Positions 1 to 10,083 of a stretch of DNA of 64,000 nt are shown piece after piece (the stretch's first letter is position 1; the number at the start of each line of letters is the position of its first letter). Source of the stretch: Longitalea arenae. Its GTDB lineage: Bacteria > Bacteroidota > Bacteroidia > Chitinophagales > Chitinophagaceae. The stretch covers positions 310,001 through 374,000 of the forward strand of contig NZ_JAFFJX010000005.1 in the NCBI RefSeq assembly GCF_016924755.1, in the 5' to 3' direction. Both the position numbers and the translations under genes were made by a program. The notes beneath the pieces are model-generated. The model searched no databases. It worked only from the letters and a program-made list of their open reading frames with translations, and had not been told where the DNA came from.

Positions 1-312
1 CATGGCGTTGTTATCCCTTATCAGGTATACGGCGCTCTTGCCTGCATACACCATGGCCAGCGCCGTATCGTTACCGCTGGCGGCGGCTATACTTTCCGCT
101 TCATTGTTCAATAACATCGCCGTATCGGGGTTCTGTAATAAAAAAATAAAAGCCGCCTCTGTAAGGTATTTTACTTTTTGTACTGGGGTTCCTGCCTGTT
201 GACCGGCTTTCAGCAGGCTGTCGGTCTTAATACGCCATTCCTGCGCCATACAGAAAGAGGAAATAAAAAGAGATCCAATAAGCAGAAAGGGGTTTTTGCG
301 GCGGCGCATCAT
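1..312 (-). CDS. Exported protein with TPR-like N-terminus (partial, runs off left edge)
   Basis: Reading the minus strand from an ATG at 312 (a second in-frame ATG is at 309) gives 104 codons with no stop, so only the N-terminus is present. Residues 1-24 look like a Sec signal peptide (RRRK, then a hydrophobic stretch ending FCMAQ). The rest (DSLLKAG, KVKYLTEAAF, NPDTAMLLNNEAESIA, TALAMVYAGKSAVYL) has the helix spacing of tetratricopeptide repeats. In Bacteroidota such N-termini usually belong to TPR-containing sensor kinases or LuxR-type regulators, but the deciding C-terminus lies outside the window. It is transcribed divergently from the hybrid sensor at 578. The reading frame is certain; the full function is not. 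Confidence 0.7.
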   Translation of the reverse strand, partial: MMRRRKNPFLLIGSLFISSFCMAQEWRIKTDSLLKAGQQAGTPVQKVKYLTEAAFIFLLQNPDTAMLLNNEAESIAAASGNDTALAMVYAGKSAVYLIRDNNAM

Positions 313-577
313 TAAATAAAAATAGGGAGAGATTTCGAGATTTAGGGCTCCTGAGATCTGCTTTCAGTGCGCAGTAACCAATTTCACCATGCACTGTCAG
401 ATATGGGTTTGTTTATATGTGTAAAGCTGCCGGCCGCTAACCACCATTCAGGGCTGACGCTGCGCCATTGACCATTGACCATTGAGGTTCCCAACAAAAT
501 TGTTAGATTTACAATTCATAACCATGTACTCCTGCTGAACGTATACGGGAGACCTAACGATTGCAACCAGAACGCTT
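313..577. other. Divergent intergenic region with a short 7-bp repeat
   Basis: This spacer separates two divergent genes. It holds three direct copies of the word CATTGAC (464-487), the same style of 7-bp repeat seen elsewhere in the window, and a small inverted repeat AATTGT/ACAATT at 498-516 that could be an operator. I see no convincing TAnnTTTG promoter element for either gene. Confidence 0.4.
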
Positions 578-3500
578 ATGGGAATTTTTTGCAGGTATAT
601 CGCCTATGCTATACTACCATTATGCTTTTCCTGCATGGTATGGGCCAACCCCGGTTCCGCCATTACGCATTTAGGTATTCAACAAGGGCTGTCGAACAAC
701 TCTGTTCAATGCATTTACCAGGATCATCATGGCCTGATGTGGTTTGGCACCTACGATGGACTGAACAGTTATGATGGCTACGGGTTCAGGGTTTTCCGCA
801 ACAAGCTCAATGATACCGGTTCCATTCCGCACAATTACATTTACACCATTCATGAAGACCGCTTTAATAATTTATGGGTAGGCACCGGGCAGGGCATCGC
901 TGTGTACAACCGCATCTTCGACCGTTTTTCACCGGTGTACTTTCATCCCACCTACGCCCCTGCGCAGCTACAAAAGATCAACTGCAGCATCAATATCATT
1001 CAATCCGATGCAAGCGGTAATGTATATATGGGAACCAATGGCTGGGGATTGTTCCTGAAAAAGCAGGGTGCTGATGCTGCCGTGCAGGTGACCGCACGGG
1101 TCAACGGCAAAGAAACGCCCTGGTATAATGTACAGTCCATTTACGTGGACCGGTCGGGGAGGGTCTGGCTTTTCATTCAGCACGCCGGTTTATGCCTTTT
1201 CAACCAGCGCAGTAATTCCATTGAGGTGGTAAATAATTCACTGAAGGGCGTCAGCACTATGGAAGTGGATGGGGCCGGATCTATCTGGCTGGGAACCGAA
1301 GAAGGGCTGTATCAGTATGACATCGCCGCTAACCAGCTCATCAAACATTATACAGAGGGCGCAGGCGGGTTAACTACAAACAGGATCGTGAGCCTCTGCA
1401 GCGATGCGCAGGAGAATCTATGGATCGGCACCATGGGGGGCGGCGTTTCTATTCTGCATAAACCCACTGCTTCCTTTCAGTATTTGCTGCCCGGCGAAAG
1501 CAATGATCAGCTCTCAAGCGAATCGGTATACGCTATTTTGGTGGATAAAGAATCCAGGGTATGGATGGGCACTTTGAAAGGCGGAATAGATATTATGGAT
1601 GTGCATAAGAGCAGGTTCCGGACAATTACGCATAATCCGTTCGACCCAAACAGCCTAGTCAATAATTTCGTGTCCTCCTTTTATGAAGATAAACAGGGGC
1701 AGCTGTGGATAGGCACCGATGGCGGTGGCCTGAGCATCTGGGATCGTACCCGCAACCGCTTCTCGAATTTCCGTCATGAGCCGGGGAATGCCTTTTCCTT
1801 AAGTAATAACTCGGTCAGCTGTATCCGGCAGGATCGGCTTGGTAATACCTGGATCGCTACTTTCGGCGGTGGCATCAACCGTTTCAATCGCAGCACCGGT
1901 TTGTTTGAACACTATAAATGTATCAATGCCAACGGTGAAGAAAATAAAAATGTATGCCTTTTGTATGAAGACCGGGACCGTAACTTCTGGGCTACCACAT
2001 TCGGCAATGGAAAATTATACCGCTTCAACCGGGCGCAGAACCGCTTTGAGGTATTTGATCCGGGTTTGAATGACCTTATGGCCATTACAGAAGATCATAG
2101 CGGCGCTTTATGGGTGGGCAATGCGCGGCAACTCATCCGGCTTAACAAACAAAACCTGCAGCATATCAGCTATGAAACCGGCAAACCGGTGCGGGCCATT
2201 TTCGAGGACAGCCGTTTAAACCTCTGGGTAGGAACAGAAGGCGGCGGATTGCTGCTCTTTGACCGGCATACAGGCAGGGTTATAAAACGGTATGCTGCAG
2301 AAGATGGTCTCACCAATAATGCCGTGCTGAATATCCTTGAAGATAGCAGCGGTTATTTGTGGATCAGCACGTTTAACGGTGTGTCGAAATTTGATCCGGT
2401 TAAAAAAGTATTCCATAATTTTTACCAGAGCGATGGTTTGCAAAGTAACCAGTTCTCGTATAATGCAGCGCTTCGTTTACATACAGGCGAGCTGGCATTC
2501 GGTGGCATCAATGGCTTCAACCTCTTCTATCCTCAACAGGTGAAAACCCGCAGCTTTATGCCCACCTTGCTGTTCACGGGCATTTGGGTGAATAATAAAC
2601 CGCTGGCGGAAGTGCCGCGCTGTATTGTGAAGGTGGGCGGCGACCGCATCACTGAATTACGGATACCCTATAATGAGGCCATACTTTCTTTTCATTTCAC
2701 CGCGCTGGAATATTCATCGCCCGAAAAAGTGAACTACGCCTATTTCCTGCAGGGCTGGGATAAACACTGGAACTATGCCGGTAATGTGCGTACGATCAAT
2801 TATAATAATATCAGTGAAGGCAGCTACTGGTTGCGGGTAAGGTCAACGAATGCGGAAGGCATTTGGAATGAACAGGAAGCCACGATCCGCATCAGGGTCC
2901 TGCCACCCTGGTATCGCAGTTGGTGGGCTTATGGATTATACGTTTGTATATTGTCTACCCTCATTTATATCTATTACCGGTACCGCAGCCGGCAGTCGAA
3001 GCTGGAATACGAAATAAAACTGGCCCATATCAATGCGGAGAAGGAAAAAGAGATCAATGAAAAAAGACATTCTTTCTTCACCAATATTTCCCACGAGTTC
3101 CGCACGCCCTTAACGCTGATCATTAATCCGATCAAGGATATGTTGCGCAGGGGAGGGGCCGCCGGCGATGAAAAGGACCTGAGCATTGTCTATCGCAATG
3201 CAAGGCGTTTGCTGAGCCTGGTTGATCAGTTGCTGATCTTCAGGAAGGCAGACGTGGATGCCGATAAAATGACCTTTGCCAAACATAATTTCTATAAGCT
3301 CTGCCATGAAGTGTACCTGTGTTTTGTGCAGCAGGCCAAATCGCATCACCTGGAATATGTTTTTGTTTGTGATAACCCCGAGCTGCAATTATATGTTGAT
3401 CGTGAGAAAATGGAGATCGTGTTGTACAATCTTATTTCCAACGCCATCAAGTTCACGCCACCGGGTGGCGCCATTACATTTAAAGTGCAGGAGTTAAGTA

Positions 3501-4666
3501 ATACGGTTGAATTGCAGGTGCAGGATACGGGCTGTGGTATTCCGGCCGAAGCCACCGCACGCCTCTTTGAAAAATTTTACCAGGTTACTACCGCGCGCGC
3601 ACCGCTAATACCTGGTTTTGGCATCGGGCTTTATCTCGTGCGTCATTTTATTGAAGCGCATAAGGGAACGATCACTTTTACAACGGAAGAAGGCGCGGGC
3701 ACCAGTTTCTTCATTGCGCTGCACAAAGGCAAAGCACACCTGGGCAATGCCACCATTCTCGACGAAGCGCAACAGGAAGCGGTTATCCTGGATGAGCTGA
3801 TGGAAGAGCCGGTGGAGGAAGAAAGGGAGGCAGATCACTCAGCGGGCAAAGCCGGTCTGCAGGTGACCGACCGGCGCCGGGTTTTGATCGCCGATGACGA
3901 TAAAGCCATCCGGCAATACCTGCAGCAAATGTTGAAAGATAAATACGAGGTAATGGAAGCCGAAAATGGCCAGGAAGCGTTTACGCTGGTTCAGTCAACT
4001 GTCCCCGATATGATCATCAGCGATATCAGGATGGATGGCATGGACGGGATTGAACTTTGTAAAAAGATCAAGAAGGATGCCGCCCTGAACCATATTCCCC
4101 TGGTGTTGCTGACGGCTTCACAGGCCAGTGAAACGGAATTGCAGGGCATAGAAGAGGGCGCCGACCTGTACGTTACCAAACCTTTCGATAAAGACCTGCT
4201 GCTGGCGAAACTCGAGAATATCTTCAAGACCCGCCACGAGCTGCGGAATTACTTCTTCAATGAAATTACCCTGAAGCAGAACAGCCTGAAAGTGTCTGCA
4301 GATTACCGGGAGTTCCTCGAAAAATGCATTGCTATCGTTGAACGGCACCTGCATGATGATAATTTCAGCATCAAGGTGCTGGTAAAGGAGATCGGCATGA
4401 GCCATTCGAACCTGTATAAAAAGATCAGGTTGTTGAGCGGCCAGTCCATCACCAATTTCATCCGGTACATCCGGCTGCGCAAAGCGGCCGAGCTCATGCT
4501 GAAAGGCGACTATAACGTCAACCAGGCGGCCTTTGAAGTGGGCATCAGTGATATCAAATACTTCAGGACCCAGTTCAATAAGCTGTTCGGCATGAATCCT
4601 TCTGAGTACATTAAAAAGTACAGGCATTCTTTTAATGATCAATATCACGTTAAGCGGGAATCGTGA
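578..4666 (+). CDS. Hybrid two-component system sensor/AraC-type regulator (HTCS)
   Basis: This 1362-residue one-protein signalling system senses an oligosaccharide in the periplasm and activates the neighbouring utilization operon. In order it shows a signal peptide (about 1-23), a long run of Reg_prop propeller repeats recognisable by LWIGT/VWMGT motifs (about 30-670), a Y_Y_Y domain (about 690-775), one membrane helix (about 780-800), a HisKA domain with SHEFRTPL and phospho-His839, an HATPase_c domain (N box near 945, DTGCGIP near 983), a receiver domain with DDD near 1102 and phospho-acceptor Asp1149, and a C-terminal AraC helix-turn-helix (about 1255-1355). All key residues are present, so it should be active. 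The susC gene starts 282 bp downstream on the same strand, the usual layout for an HTCS and its target. Confidence 0.96.
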   Translation: MGIFCRYIAYAILPLCFSCMVWANPGSAITHLGIQQGLSNNSVQCIYQDHHGLMWFGTYDGLNSYDGYGFRVFRNKLNDTGSIPHNYIYTIHEDRFNNLWVGTGQGIAVYNRIFDRFSPVYFHPTYAPAQLQKINCSINIIQSDASGNVYMGTNGWGLFLKKQGADAAVQVTARVNGKETPWYNVQSIYVDRSGRVWLFIQHAGLCLFNQRSNSIEVVNNSLKGVSTMEVDGAGSIWLGTEEGLYQYDIAANQLIKHYTEGAGGLTTNRIVSLCSDAQENLWIGTMGGGVSILHKPTASFQYLLPGESNDQLSSESVYAILVDKESRVWMGTLKGGIDIMDVHKSRFRTITHNPFDPNSLVNNFVSSFYEDKQGQLWIGTDGGGLSIWDRTRNRFSNFRHEPGNAFSLSNNSVSCIRQDRLGNTWIATFGGGINRFNRSTGLFEHYKCINANGEENKNVCLLYEDRDRNFWATTFGNGKLYRFNRAQNRFEVFDPGLNDLMAITEDHSGALWVGNARQLIRLNKQNLQHISYETGKPVRAIFEDSRLNLWVGTEGGGLLLFDRHTGRVIKRYAAEDGLTNNAVLNILEDSSGYLWISTFNGVSKFDPVKKVFHNFYQSDGLQSNQFSYNAALRLHTGELAFGGINGFNLFYPQQVKTRSFMPTLLFTGIWVNNKPLAEVPRCIVKVGGDRITELRIPYNEAILSFHFTALEYSSPEKVNYAYFLQGWDKHWNYAGNVRTINYNNISEGSYWLRVRSTNAEGIWNEQEATIRIRVLPPWYRSWWAYGLYVCILSTLIYIYYRYRSRQSKLEYEIKLAHINAEKEKEINEKRHSFFTNISHEFRTPLTLIINPIKDMLRRGGAAGDEKDLSIVYRNARRLLSLVDQLLIFRKADVDADKMTFAKHNFYKLCHEVYLCFVQQAKSHHLEYVFVCDNPELQLYVDREKMEIVLYNLISNAIKFTPPGGAITFKVQELSNTVELQVQDTGCGIPAEATARLFEKFYQVTTARAPLIPGFGIGLYLVRHFIEAHKGTITFTTEEGAGTSFFIALHKGKAHLGNATILDEAQQEAVILDELMEEPVEEEREADHSAGKAGLQVTDRRRVLIADDDKAIRQYLQQMLKDKYEVMEAENGQEAFTLVQSTVPDMIISDIRMDGMDGIELCKKIKKDAALNHIPLVLLTASQASETELQGIEEGADLYVTKPFDKDLLLAKLENIFKTRHELRNYFFNEITLKQNSLKVSADYREFLEKCIAIVERHLHDDNFSIKVLVKEIGMSHSNLYKKIRLLSGQSITNFIRYIRLRKAAELMLKGDYNVNQAAFEVGISDIKYFRTQFNKLFGMNPSEYIKKYRHSFNDQYHVKRES

Positions 4667-4681
4667 GATTCAATGGAAGAC

Positions 4682-4799
4682 GGCCAACCGGCAACCGGCA
4701 ACCGCCCAACTGGTAACTGGCAACCGGCAACTGGTAACTGGTAACCGGCCAACCGGTAACTGGCAACCGGCAACTGGTAACCGGCACCAGGCAACCGCC
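4682..4799. repeat. AACYGGY heptad array
   Basis: About 16 near-tandem copies of a 7-bp word AAC[C/T]GG[C/T] follow the sensor gene; a few copies are 8 bp long. Variation is almost entirely C/T at two positions. The array starts about 16 bp after the stop codon. Confidence 0.9.
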
Positions 4800-4836
4800 C
4801 TCTTTTTTACCAATTTGACCCTCTTATAAAGCAAAT

Positions 4837-4866
4837 TCCCCCCTGTAGCGCCCGGAGGAAGGGGGA
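4837..4866 (+). terminator. Possible terminator of the HTCS gene
   Basis: A 6-bp C/G stem (TCCCCC at 4837-4842 with GGGGGA at 4861-4866) is followed by TATTTTAG. It lies after the heptad array and before the susC control region. The stem is short, so this is tentative. Confidence 0.35.
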
Positions 4867-4878
4867 TATTTTAGTATT

Positions 4879-4935
4879 CATAAAGCGTTGGTTGCAAATA
4901 TGCACCGCTTTATGTTAACCAAAACGATGCTTTAT
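4879..4935 (+). promoter_or_regulatory. Candidate HTCS operator upstream of susC
   Basis: The word GCTTTAT occurs at 4907-4913 and 4929-4935 as a direct repeat 22 bp apart, about two helical turns, the spacing expected for a dimeric AraC-type activator. A third copy lies inverted at 4880-4886, forming a perfect 9-bp inverted repeat CATAAAGCG/CGCTTTATG with the first. The last box ends 13 bp before the susC ATG. No good TAnnTTTG element is visible here, in keeping with an activator-dependent promoter. That the neighbouring HTCS binds here is inference. Confidence 0.45.
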
Positions 4936-4948
4936 TAAAAACTGCCAT

Positions 4949-7900
4949 ATGAGAAGGCGCAAACATTTTCCCCCCAGTCATTTTCTTGTTTTTCTATTCA
5001 GCGGCCTGTTATGTTTTACATCATTGCTAACGCACGCGCAGGACCCCGTGCGGGTGCAGGGCGTTATCAAGGGTAAAAAAGGCGAAGGCCTGCCGCATGC
5101 TACTATTACCATCGTTGAAAAAACACAATCCCAGGTAAGTGATAGCCTGGGCCGTTTCTCCATCGCCGTGCCTGCCGGTGCCACCTTACAATTTTCCTAT
5201 GTTGGGTATTATACCCGGTCACAGAAAGTGACCGCTGGTGGCACACTCAATATTCAGCTGGCCGAAAATCCCAATTTCCAGATGAGCGATGTAGTGGTCG
5301 TAGGTTACGGTAAACAAAAATTACCCACGGTCACCGGGGCGGTGGGTGTTATTTCGGGCAAAGACCTTGTTCAAACCCCGGTGGCCAATATCACCAACAT
5401 GCTTATTGGCCGTACGGCCGGCATCAGCGGCATCCAGGCTACGGGTGAACCGGGATTGAATACCACGTCTATCCGCATCAGGGGTATCGCCACCCTGAAC
5501 GGGCAGGATCCGCTGATTGTGATCGACGGGGTGCAGCAGCCGGCCGAACAGCCTTTTGTTATCCTGAATGCCATGGATGCGAATGAGATCGAAAGCATCA
5601 GTATCTTAAAAGATGCGTCGGCCACGGCGGTATATGGCATCCGGGGCGCTAATGGCGTTATTATCGTCACTACCAAAAGAGGCCGGCTGAACAAACCCCA
5701 GTTCAGCTTTTCGGCAAACCAGGGATATACCAAAGCGGCCGCTTTATTTCAAACCCTCAATTCATACCAGTTTGCCTTATTGCGCAATGAAGCCATACGC
5801 AATGCGCAGGCTTCGGGCGACCGCAGTTTCGATAATATCCTGTTCACCGATGATGAATTATGGAAATTTGAACACAACCGCGATTATACGCCGGCGCAGG
5901 TAGATGCCATGAGCCACCTAAGTGCTGAACAAAAAGAGGCGTTGAAGAACAGTCCGGCCCTGTATTATACCAGCCATAATTATTATAAGGAGCAGTTTGG
6001 CGGCACAGGCCGGCAACAGCAATACAATCTGAATGTATCGGGCGGTACCGACCGGGTAAAGTACTTCACATCACTGGGCTATTTTCACCAGGAAGGTATT
6101 TTGTCCAACACCACGTATGGCGGCGCCAATAATAACCCTGTTTATAAACGGTATAATTTCCGCTCGAACTTCGACATCGATGTTACAAAGAATTTCCAGC
6201 TGAGTTTTAATATCGGCGGCCAGTCGGGCGTGAACCGCGTACCCGGCGCCGGTTCTTCATCAGGAGATTTTGCCAACCGTTACCAGGCGATCATCCAGAA
6301 TATTCTGGAGAACAGTCCGTTCAGCGGCCCTGGTATTGTCGATGGCAAACTGGTGACCGGTTTCATCGGGCTCGGTGGTGATCCCACCAACCCATTGGGA
6401 TTGAAAGGCGGCACCGGTTATACGCCGCTGGCCCAGTTATTGACAGCGGGCTGGCGCACCATGTACACGACCACACTCAATAGCGCGGTAACGCTTCGCC
6501 ATACCATGGGTTATCTTACACCAGGGCTCGAAGCGCATGCCACCGTTGCCTATGACGACAGCTATACGAAAGGTTACTCGCAAACGAATCCCATTCCTCA
6601 GTACAGTGCGATGCGCGATCCCTCGAACCCGGCCAATATCATTTTTATTGGCGGACAGGTAAATCCAGCTTCCACGGCCGACAACCAGGGCAATGGTTCC
6701 TGGCGAAAATTGTATATAGAAGCCGCCGTCAACTACAGCCGCAGTTTTGGCGGGCACAACCTTGCTGGTTTGCTTCTCGGCAATGCACAGCGTTATATAG
6801 CCGCCAATGCAGGCGGGAACGCTCAGGCTTTCAACACACCGTCCGGTTTAATGGGATTGGTTGGCCGCGCCACCTATAATTTCAGGGAGCGCTACCTGGT
6901 GGAATTCAATATGGGAATAAACGGTACCGAGAACTTTGCACCATCGCAGCGCTTCGGTTATTTCCCGGCCGTTTCCGGTGGCTGGATAGTATCGAATGAG
7001 AAATTCTTCCCGCAAAACAAATGGGTCACCTGGGTAAAGTTCAGGGGCTCCTATGGTGAAGTAGGGAACGACCAGATCGGCGGCCGGCGTTACCTTTACC
7101 TGCCCAATACCTGGTCTACCAATGCGGGCGGTTACTGGTTTGGCAACAGCAACGGCTCTACCAGCAATCCATTTTTTGCCGGCGCTACCGAATCAACCTT
7201 AGGTAATCCCGAGGTTACCTGGGAGCGTGCCCGCAAAACAAACCTGTCGGCAGAACTCAAATTCATCAATAATAAATTATCGCTCGTTACTTCGCTGTTC
7301 CGGGAAAAACGGAATAATATCCTCGTAACATCAGGCATAATACCCGCTAACTACGGCGTTCCGCAAAGTTCAACACCTCCTTTGAACCTGGGCCGTGTAA
7401 GTAATAAGGGATTTGAGATTGAAGCTGGCTGGAACGATGACATTGGTAAGGTTTCATATTACATTAAAGGAAACTATTCATTTGCCCGCAATACGATCGA
7501 ATACCAGGCAGAAGCGCCATTCCCGTATGAATGGATGAATGTGACCGGTTTTTCCATCGGGCAGTATAAAGGCCTTATAACTGATGGATTTTATAATACG
7601 CAACGTGAGTTGAACAACCGGCCCTTTAATAAATTCAGCGCCAATGCCCGCCTCGGCGACCTCAAATACCGCGACGTGACCGGGGATGGCATCATCGATG
7701 AAAAAGACCTGGTGCCTATCGGTTACAGCAATCTGCCACAGGTAGCGTATAATCTTACCGTGGGATTCTCTTATAAAGGATTCGATATTTCCGCCCTCTT
7801 CATTGGCACGGCCAAAGGGTCCTTTCCGCAATTTGGCTATATACTGAGTTCACCATTCGCCAAGAATGTAGGCGAGGTGCTGCAGTATGCCTATGATGGC

Positions 7901-8254
7901 CGCTGGACGGCCGAGAAATTGGCCAATGGCGAGAAGATCTCTTACCCGGCGATTTCTTTCAGCGGCGGCCAGGCGAACAATAATCCGTTAAGCAGTTTCT
8001 GGCTGAAGAATAACGACTTCAGGCGCCTGAAGAACTTGGAGATCGGTTACACCTTCCAGCAGCGGGCTGCATTATTGAAACGGGCGCATATCAGGGGCAT
8101 TCGCCTTTATGTAAATGGAAATAACCTGCTCACCTGGGACCAGGAAATTCTGGAAGGTATCGATCCGGAACAGGCCGATGCCGGTAAAAACAGTATGGGT
8201 TACCTGTACCCGCTTACCCGCACCTTCAATGCCGGACTGAACATTCAATTCTAA
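4949..8254 (+). CDS. susC: SusC/RagA-type TonB-dependent outer-membrane transporter (pair 1)
   Basis: This outer-membrane transporter of 1101 residues imports oligosaccharides using energy from TonB. It has a signal peptide (about 1-30, ending THAQ), a carboxypeptidase-regulatory-like domain (about 34-110), a TonB-box-like DVVVVGYG at 114-121, a plug domain with the SusC hallmarks RIRGIATL, VIDGV and ISILKDASATAVYG, and a beta-barrel reaching a terminal aromatic residue (NIQF). It is full length for the family. The susD gene follows after 64 bp. The ATG is preceded by AAACTGCCAT, a 10-mer that also overlaps the start of the following susD gene. Confidence 0.97.
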   Translation: MRRRKHFPPSHFLVFLFSGLLCFTSLLTHAQDPVRVQGVIKGKKGEGLPHATITIVEKTQSQVSDSLGRFSIAVPAGATLQFSYVGYYTRSQKVTAGGTLNIQLAENPNFQMSDVVVVGYGKQKLPTVTGAVGVISGKDLVQTPVANITNMLIGRTAGISGIQATGEPGLNTTSIRIRGIATLNGQDPLIVIDGVQQPAEQPFVILNAMDANEIESISILKDASATAVYGIRGANGVIIVTTKRGRLNKPQFSFSANQGYTKAAALFQTLNSYQFALLRNEAIRNAQASGDRSFDNILFTDDELWKFEHNRDYTPAQVDAMSHLSAEQKEALKNSPALYYTSHNYYKEQFGGTGRQQQYNLNVSGGTDRVKYFTSLGYFHQEGILSNTTYGGANNNPVYKRYNFRSNFDIDVTKNFQLSFNIGGQSGVNRVPGAGSSSGDFANRYQAIIQNILENSPFSGPGIVDGKLVTGFIGLGGDPTNPLGLKGGTGYTPLAQLLTAGWRTMYTTTLNSAVTLRHTMGYLTPGLEAHATVAYDDSYTKGYSQTNPIPQYSAMRDPSNPANIIFIGGQVNPASTADNQGNGSWRKLYIEAAVNYSRSFGGHNLAGLLLGNAQRYIAANAGGNAQAFNTPSGLMGLVGRATYNFRERYLVEFNMGINGTENFAPSQRFGYFPAVSGGWIVSNEKFFPQNKWVTWVKFRGSYGEVGNDQIGGRRYLYLPNTWSTNAGGYWFGNSNGSTSNPFFAGATESTLGNPEVTWERARKTNLSAELKFINNKLSLVTSLFREKRNNILVTSGIIPANYGVPQSSTPPLNLGRVSNKGFEIEAGWNDDIGKVSYYIKGNYSFARNTIEYQAEAPFPYEWMNVTGFSIGQYKGLITDGFYNTQRELNNRPFNKFSANARLGDLKYRDVTGDGIIDEKDLVPIGYSNLPQVAYNLTVGFSYKGFDISALFIGTAKGSFPQFGYILSSPFAKNVGEVLQYAYDGRWTAEKLANGEKISYPAISFSGGQANNNPLSSFWLKNNDFRRLKNLEIGYTFQQRAALLKRAHIRGIRLYVNGNNLLTWDQEILEGIDPEQADAGKNSMGYLYPLTRTFNAGLNIQF

Positions 8255-8318
8255 TTAACGAAACGATGTCACGGTTCAAAACCGCGGCACGGTTAACAAA
8301 TAACCAAATGAAACTGCC

Positions 8319-10046
8319 ATGCGAAATAAGATCCGCTTGTTAATAATACCGGCAATAACCATTGCCGTGAGCGCCTGTAAAAAAGAATTCTTACAGATGC
8401 CCATCTCGAACGCTACCACGGTAGATTCCGTGTTCACGACCACCGTAAAAGCGCAGGGCGCTATCGCCAATGCATACCGGAATGCGTTGGGGCAGGGCCT
8501 GCCCTGGAAGAACTGGTGGAATGCCATGCTGCAGGAAAACCTCTCCGGCGGCATGAACTACGGTTTTTCCTGGACGATGGCCAAGGACATTGTATTGAAC
8601 GGCATGAGCGCCAGCGGTGTAAATGAAGATATGGACGGCTATGTCATGAATTTTCCGCCCATTCGCCAGGCCTACTTGGTTAAAGAGAATATCGACAAAG
8701 TGACCGATATGCCGGAAGGGGAGAAGGCCATTGTAAAGGCAGAAATGCAGGCGCTTATTGCTTACCGCTATGAGCAAATGTTCATTATGTACGGAGGCGT
8801 GCCCATTGTCAGCAGTAGTTTGAAAGCAACGGATTCACTGGCCATTCCCCGCAGTCCGCTGCAGCAGGTGCTCGACTCCGTTGTTTCCTGGTGCGACCAG
8901 GCGGCTGCTGTTCTTCCTTCAAAATGGCCTGATACCTGGACCGGCAGAATGACCAAAGCCGCAGCCCTGGCCATCAGGTCAAAAGCCCTCCTGCATGCAG
9001 CCCGGCCACTGTTCAATACCGGTACACCCTACCTCGACATGGGCGCTAACAATAACCTGATCTGTTTGGGGAATACTGATGCCAACCGCTGGACGGTTGC
9101 CGCCCAGGCTGCAGAAGCGTTGATCACAGAAGCAGAAACAAGCGGGGGCGCCTATATCATCAATACCGGTAATCCGCTCGATGATTACGGCACAGCTACA
9201 TCGGTACCCTCGAATGCGGAGGTATTGCTGGCCTTTAAGTTCAAGAACGATGTCTTGTTCGATGCCGGCAACTGGAATAATTTACCCATGAACGCCTTTT
9301 ACAATTGCCGGGTATGGGAGGCCCAGGGCAATGTGCTCACCACGAATCAACTCGAGAATTATTATAAAGCAGATGGATCCAATCAAAGCTGGCCGGATGC
9401 CGGCACCACGCTGCCTTTTTCCGACTATACCGCCAAAATGAACCAGATGGAAGCAAGGTTCAAATCCACTTTTCAACCCTGGGAAATGGATGCCTGGAAC
9501 AATCCCGGAGATGCCAACTGGAGGAACAACAGCACCTTCGGGTCGGGACCCGGTTTTGGCTGTGCCCGCATTGTGAAGTTCTATGCAAAAGCGGGTGGCC
9601 GTGCCTGGTTCGAATTTCCCATCTTCCGGCTGGCAGCCGCCTATTTAACAGCGGCGGAAGCCTGGAATGAAGTGGGACAAACGCAAAAAGCGCTGGACCG
9701 CCTGAACAAGATCCGTCAACGGGCCGGATTGCCGATGGTGACGGAGACCGATCAAATCAGGTTGCGTGCGATCATTCAACGGGAATGGGCGGTCGAATGC
9801 TACGATGAAAATTACCGCCTGCACGATGTAAAACACTGGAAGCTGCCCAATATCGCCAATGGCATTCTCGGCGGACCGATCCGCGCCATGTCGTTTAACA
9901 ATGGTGCGGCAGTAAAACTGACCGGTAATACCAATTATACCGATAAGGTGATTTATACCGCCCTCTGGGCGCCCAAACAATACCTGAATCCCTTTCCGCA
10001 GACGGAAGTGAATAAGGGATATCTCGTTCAGAACCCGGGTTACTGA
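8319..10046 (+). CDS. susD: SusD/RagB-type surface glycan-binding lipoprotein (pair 1)
   Basis: This 575-residue lipoprotein caps its SusC partner at the cell surface and binds glycan. The lipobox AVSAC gives lipidated Cys20, followed by KKEFL, typical of SusD N-termini. The helical TPR-like scaffold and the C-terminal RagB region (FRLAAAYLTAAEAWNEVG, RLNKIRQRAGLP, IQREWAVECYDENYRLHDVKHWK, then NPFPQTEVNKG) are all present. It lies between the two susC genes with short spacers (64 and 37 bp), so co-transcription is likely. Confidence 0.97.
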   Translation: MRNKIRLLIIPAITIAVSACKKEFLQMPISNATTVDSVFTTTVKAQGAIANAYRNALGQGLPWKNWWNAMLQENLSGGMNYGFSWTMAKDIVLNGMSASGVNEDMDGYVMNFPPIRQAYLVKENIDKVTDMPEGEKAIVKAEMQALIAYRYEQMFIMYGGVPIVSSSLKATDSLAIPRSPLQQVLDSVVSWCDQAAAVLPSKWPDTWTGRMTKAAALAIRSKALLHAARPLFNTGTPYLDMGANNNLICLGNTDANRWTVAAQAAEALITEAETSGGAYIINTGNPLDDYGTATSVPSNAEVLLAFKFKNDVLFDAGNWNNLPMNAFYNCRVWEAQGNVLTTNQLENYYKADGSNQSWPDAGTTLPFSDYTAKMNQMEARFKSTFQPWEMDAWNNPGDANWRNNSTFGSGPGFGCARIVKFYAKAGGRAWFEFPIFRLAAAYLTAAEAWNEVGQTQKALDRLNKIRQRAGLPMVTETDQIRLRAIIQREWAVECYDENYRLHDVKHWKLPNIANGILGGPIRAMSFNNGAAVKLTGNTNYTDKVIYTALWAPKQYLNPFPQTEVNKGYLVQNPGY

Positions 10047-10083
10047 GGCAACGAGGCAACACAACGATCACAAACATTGTAAT

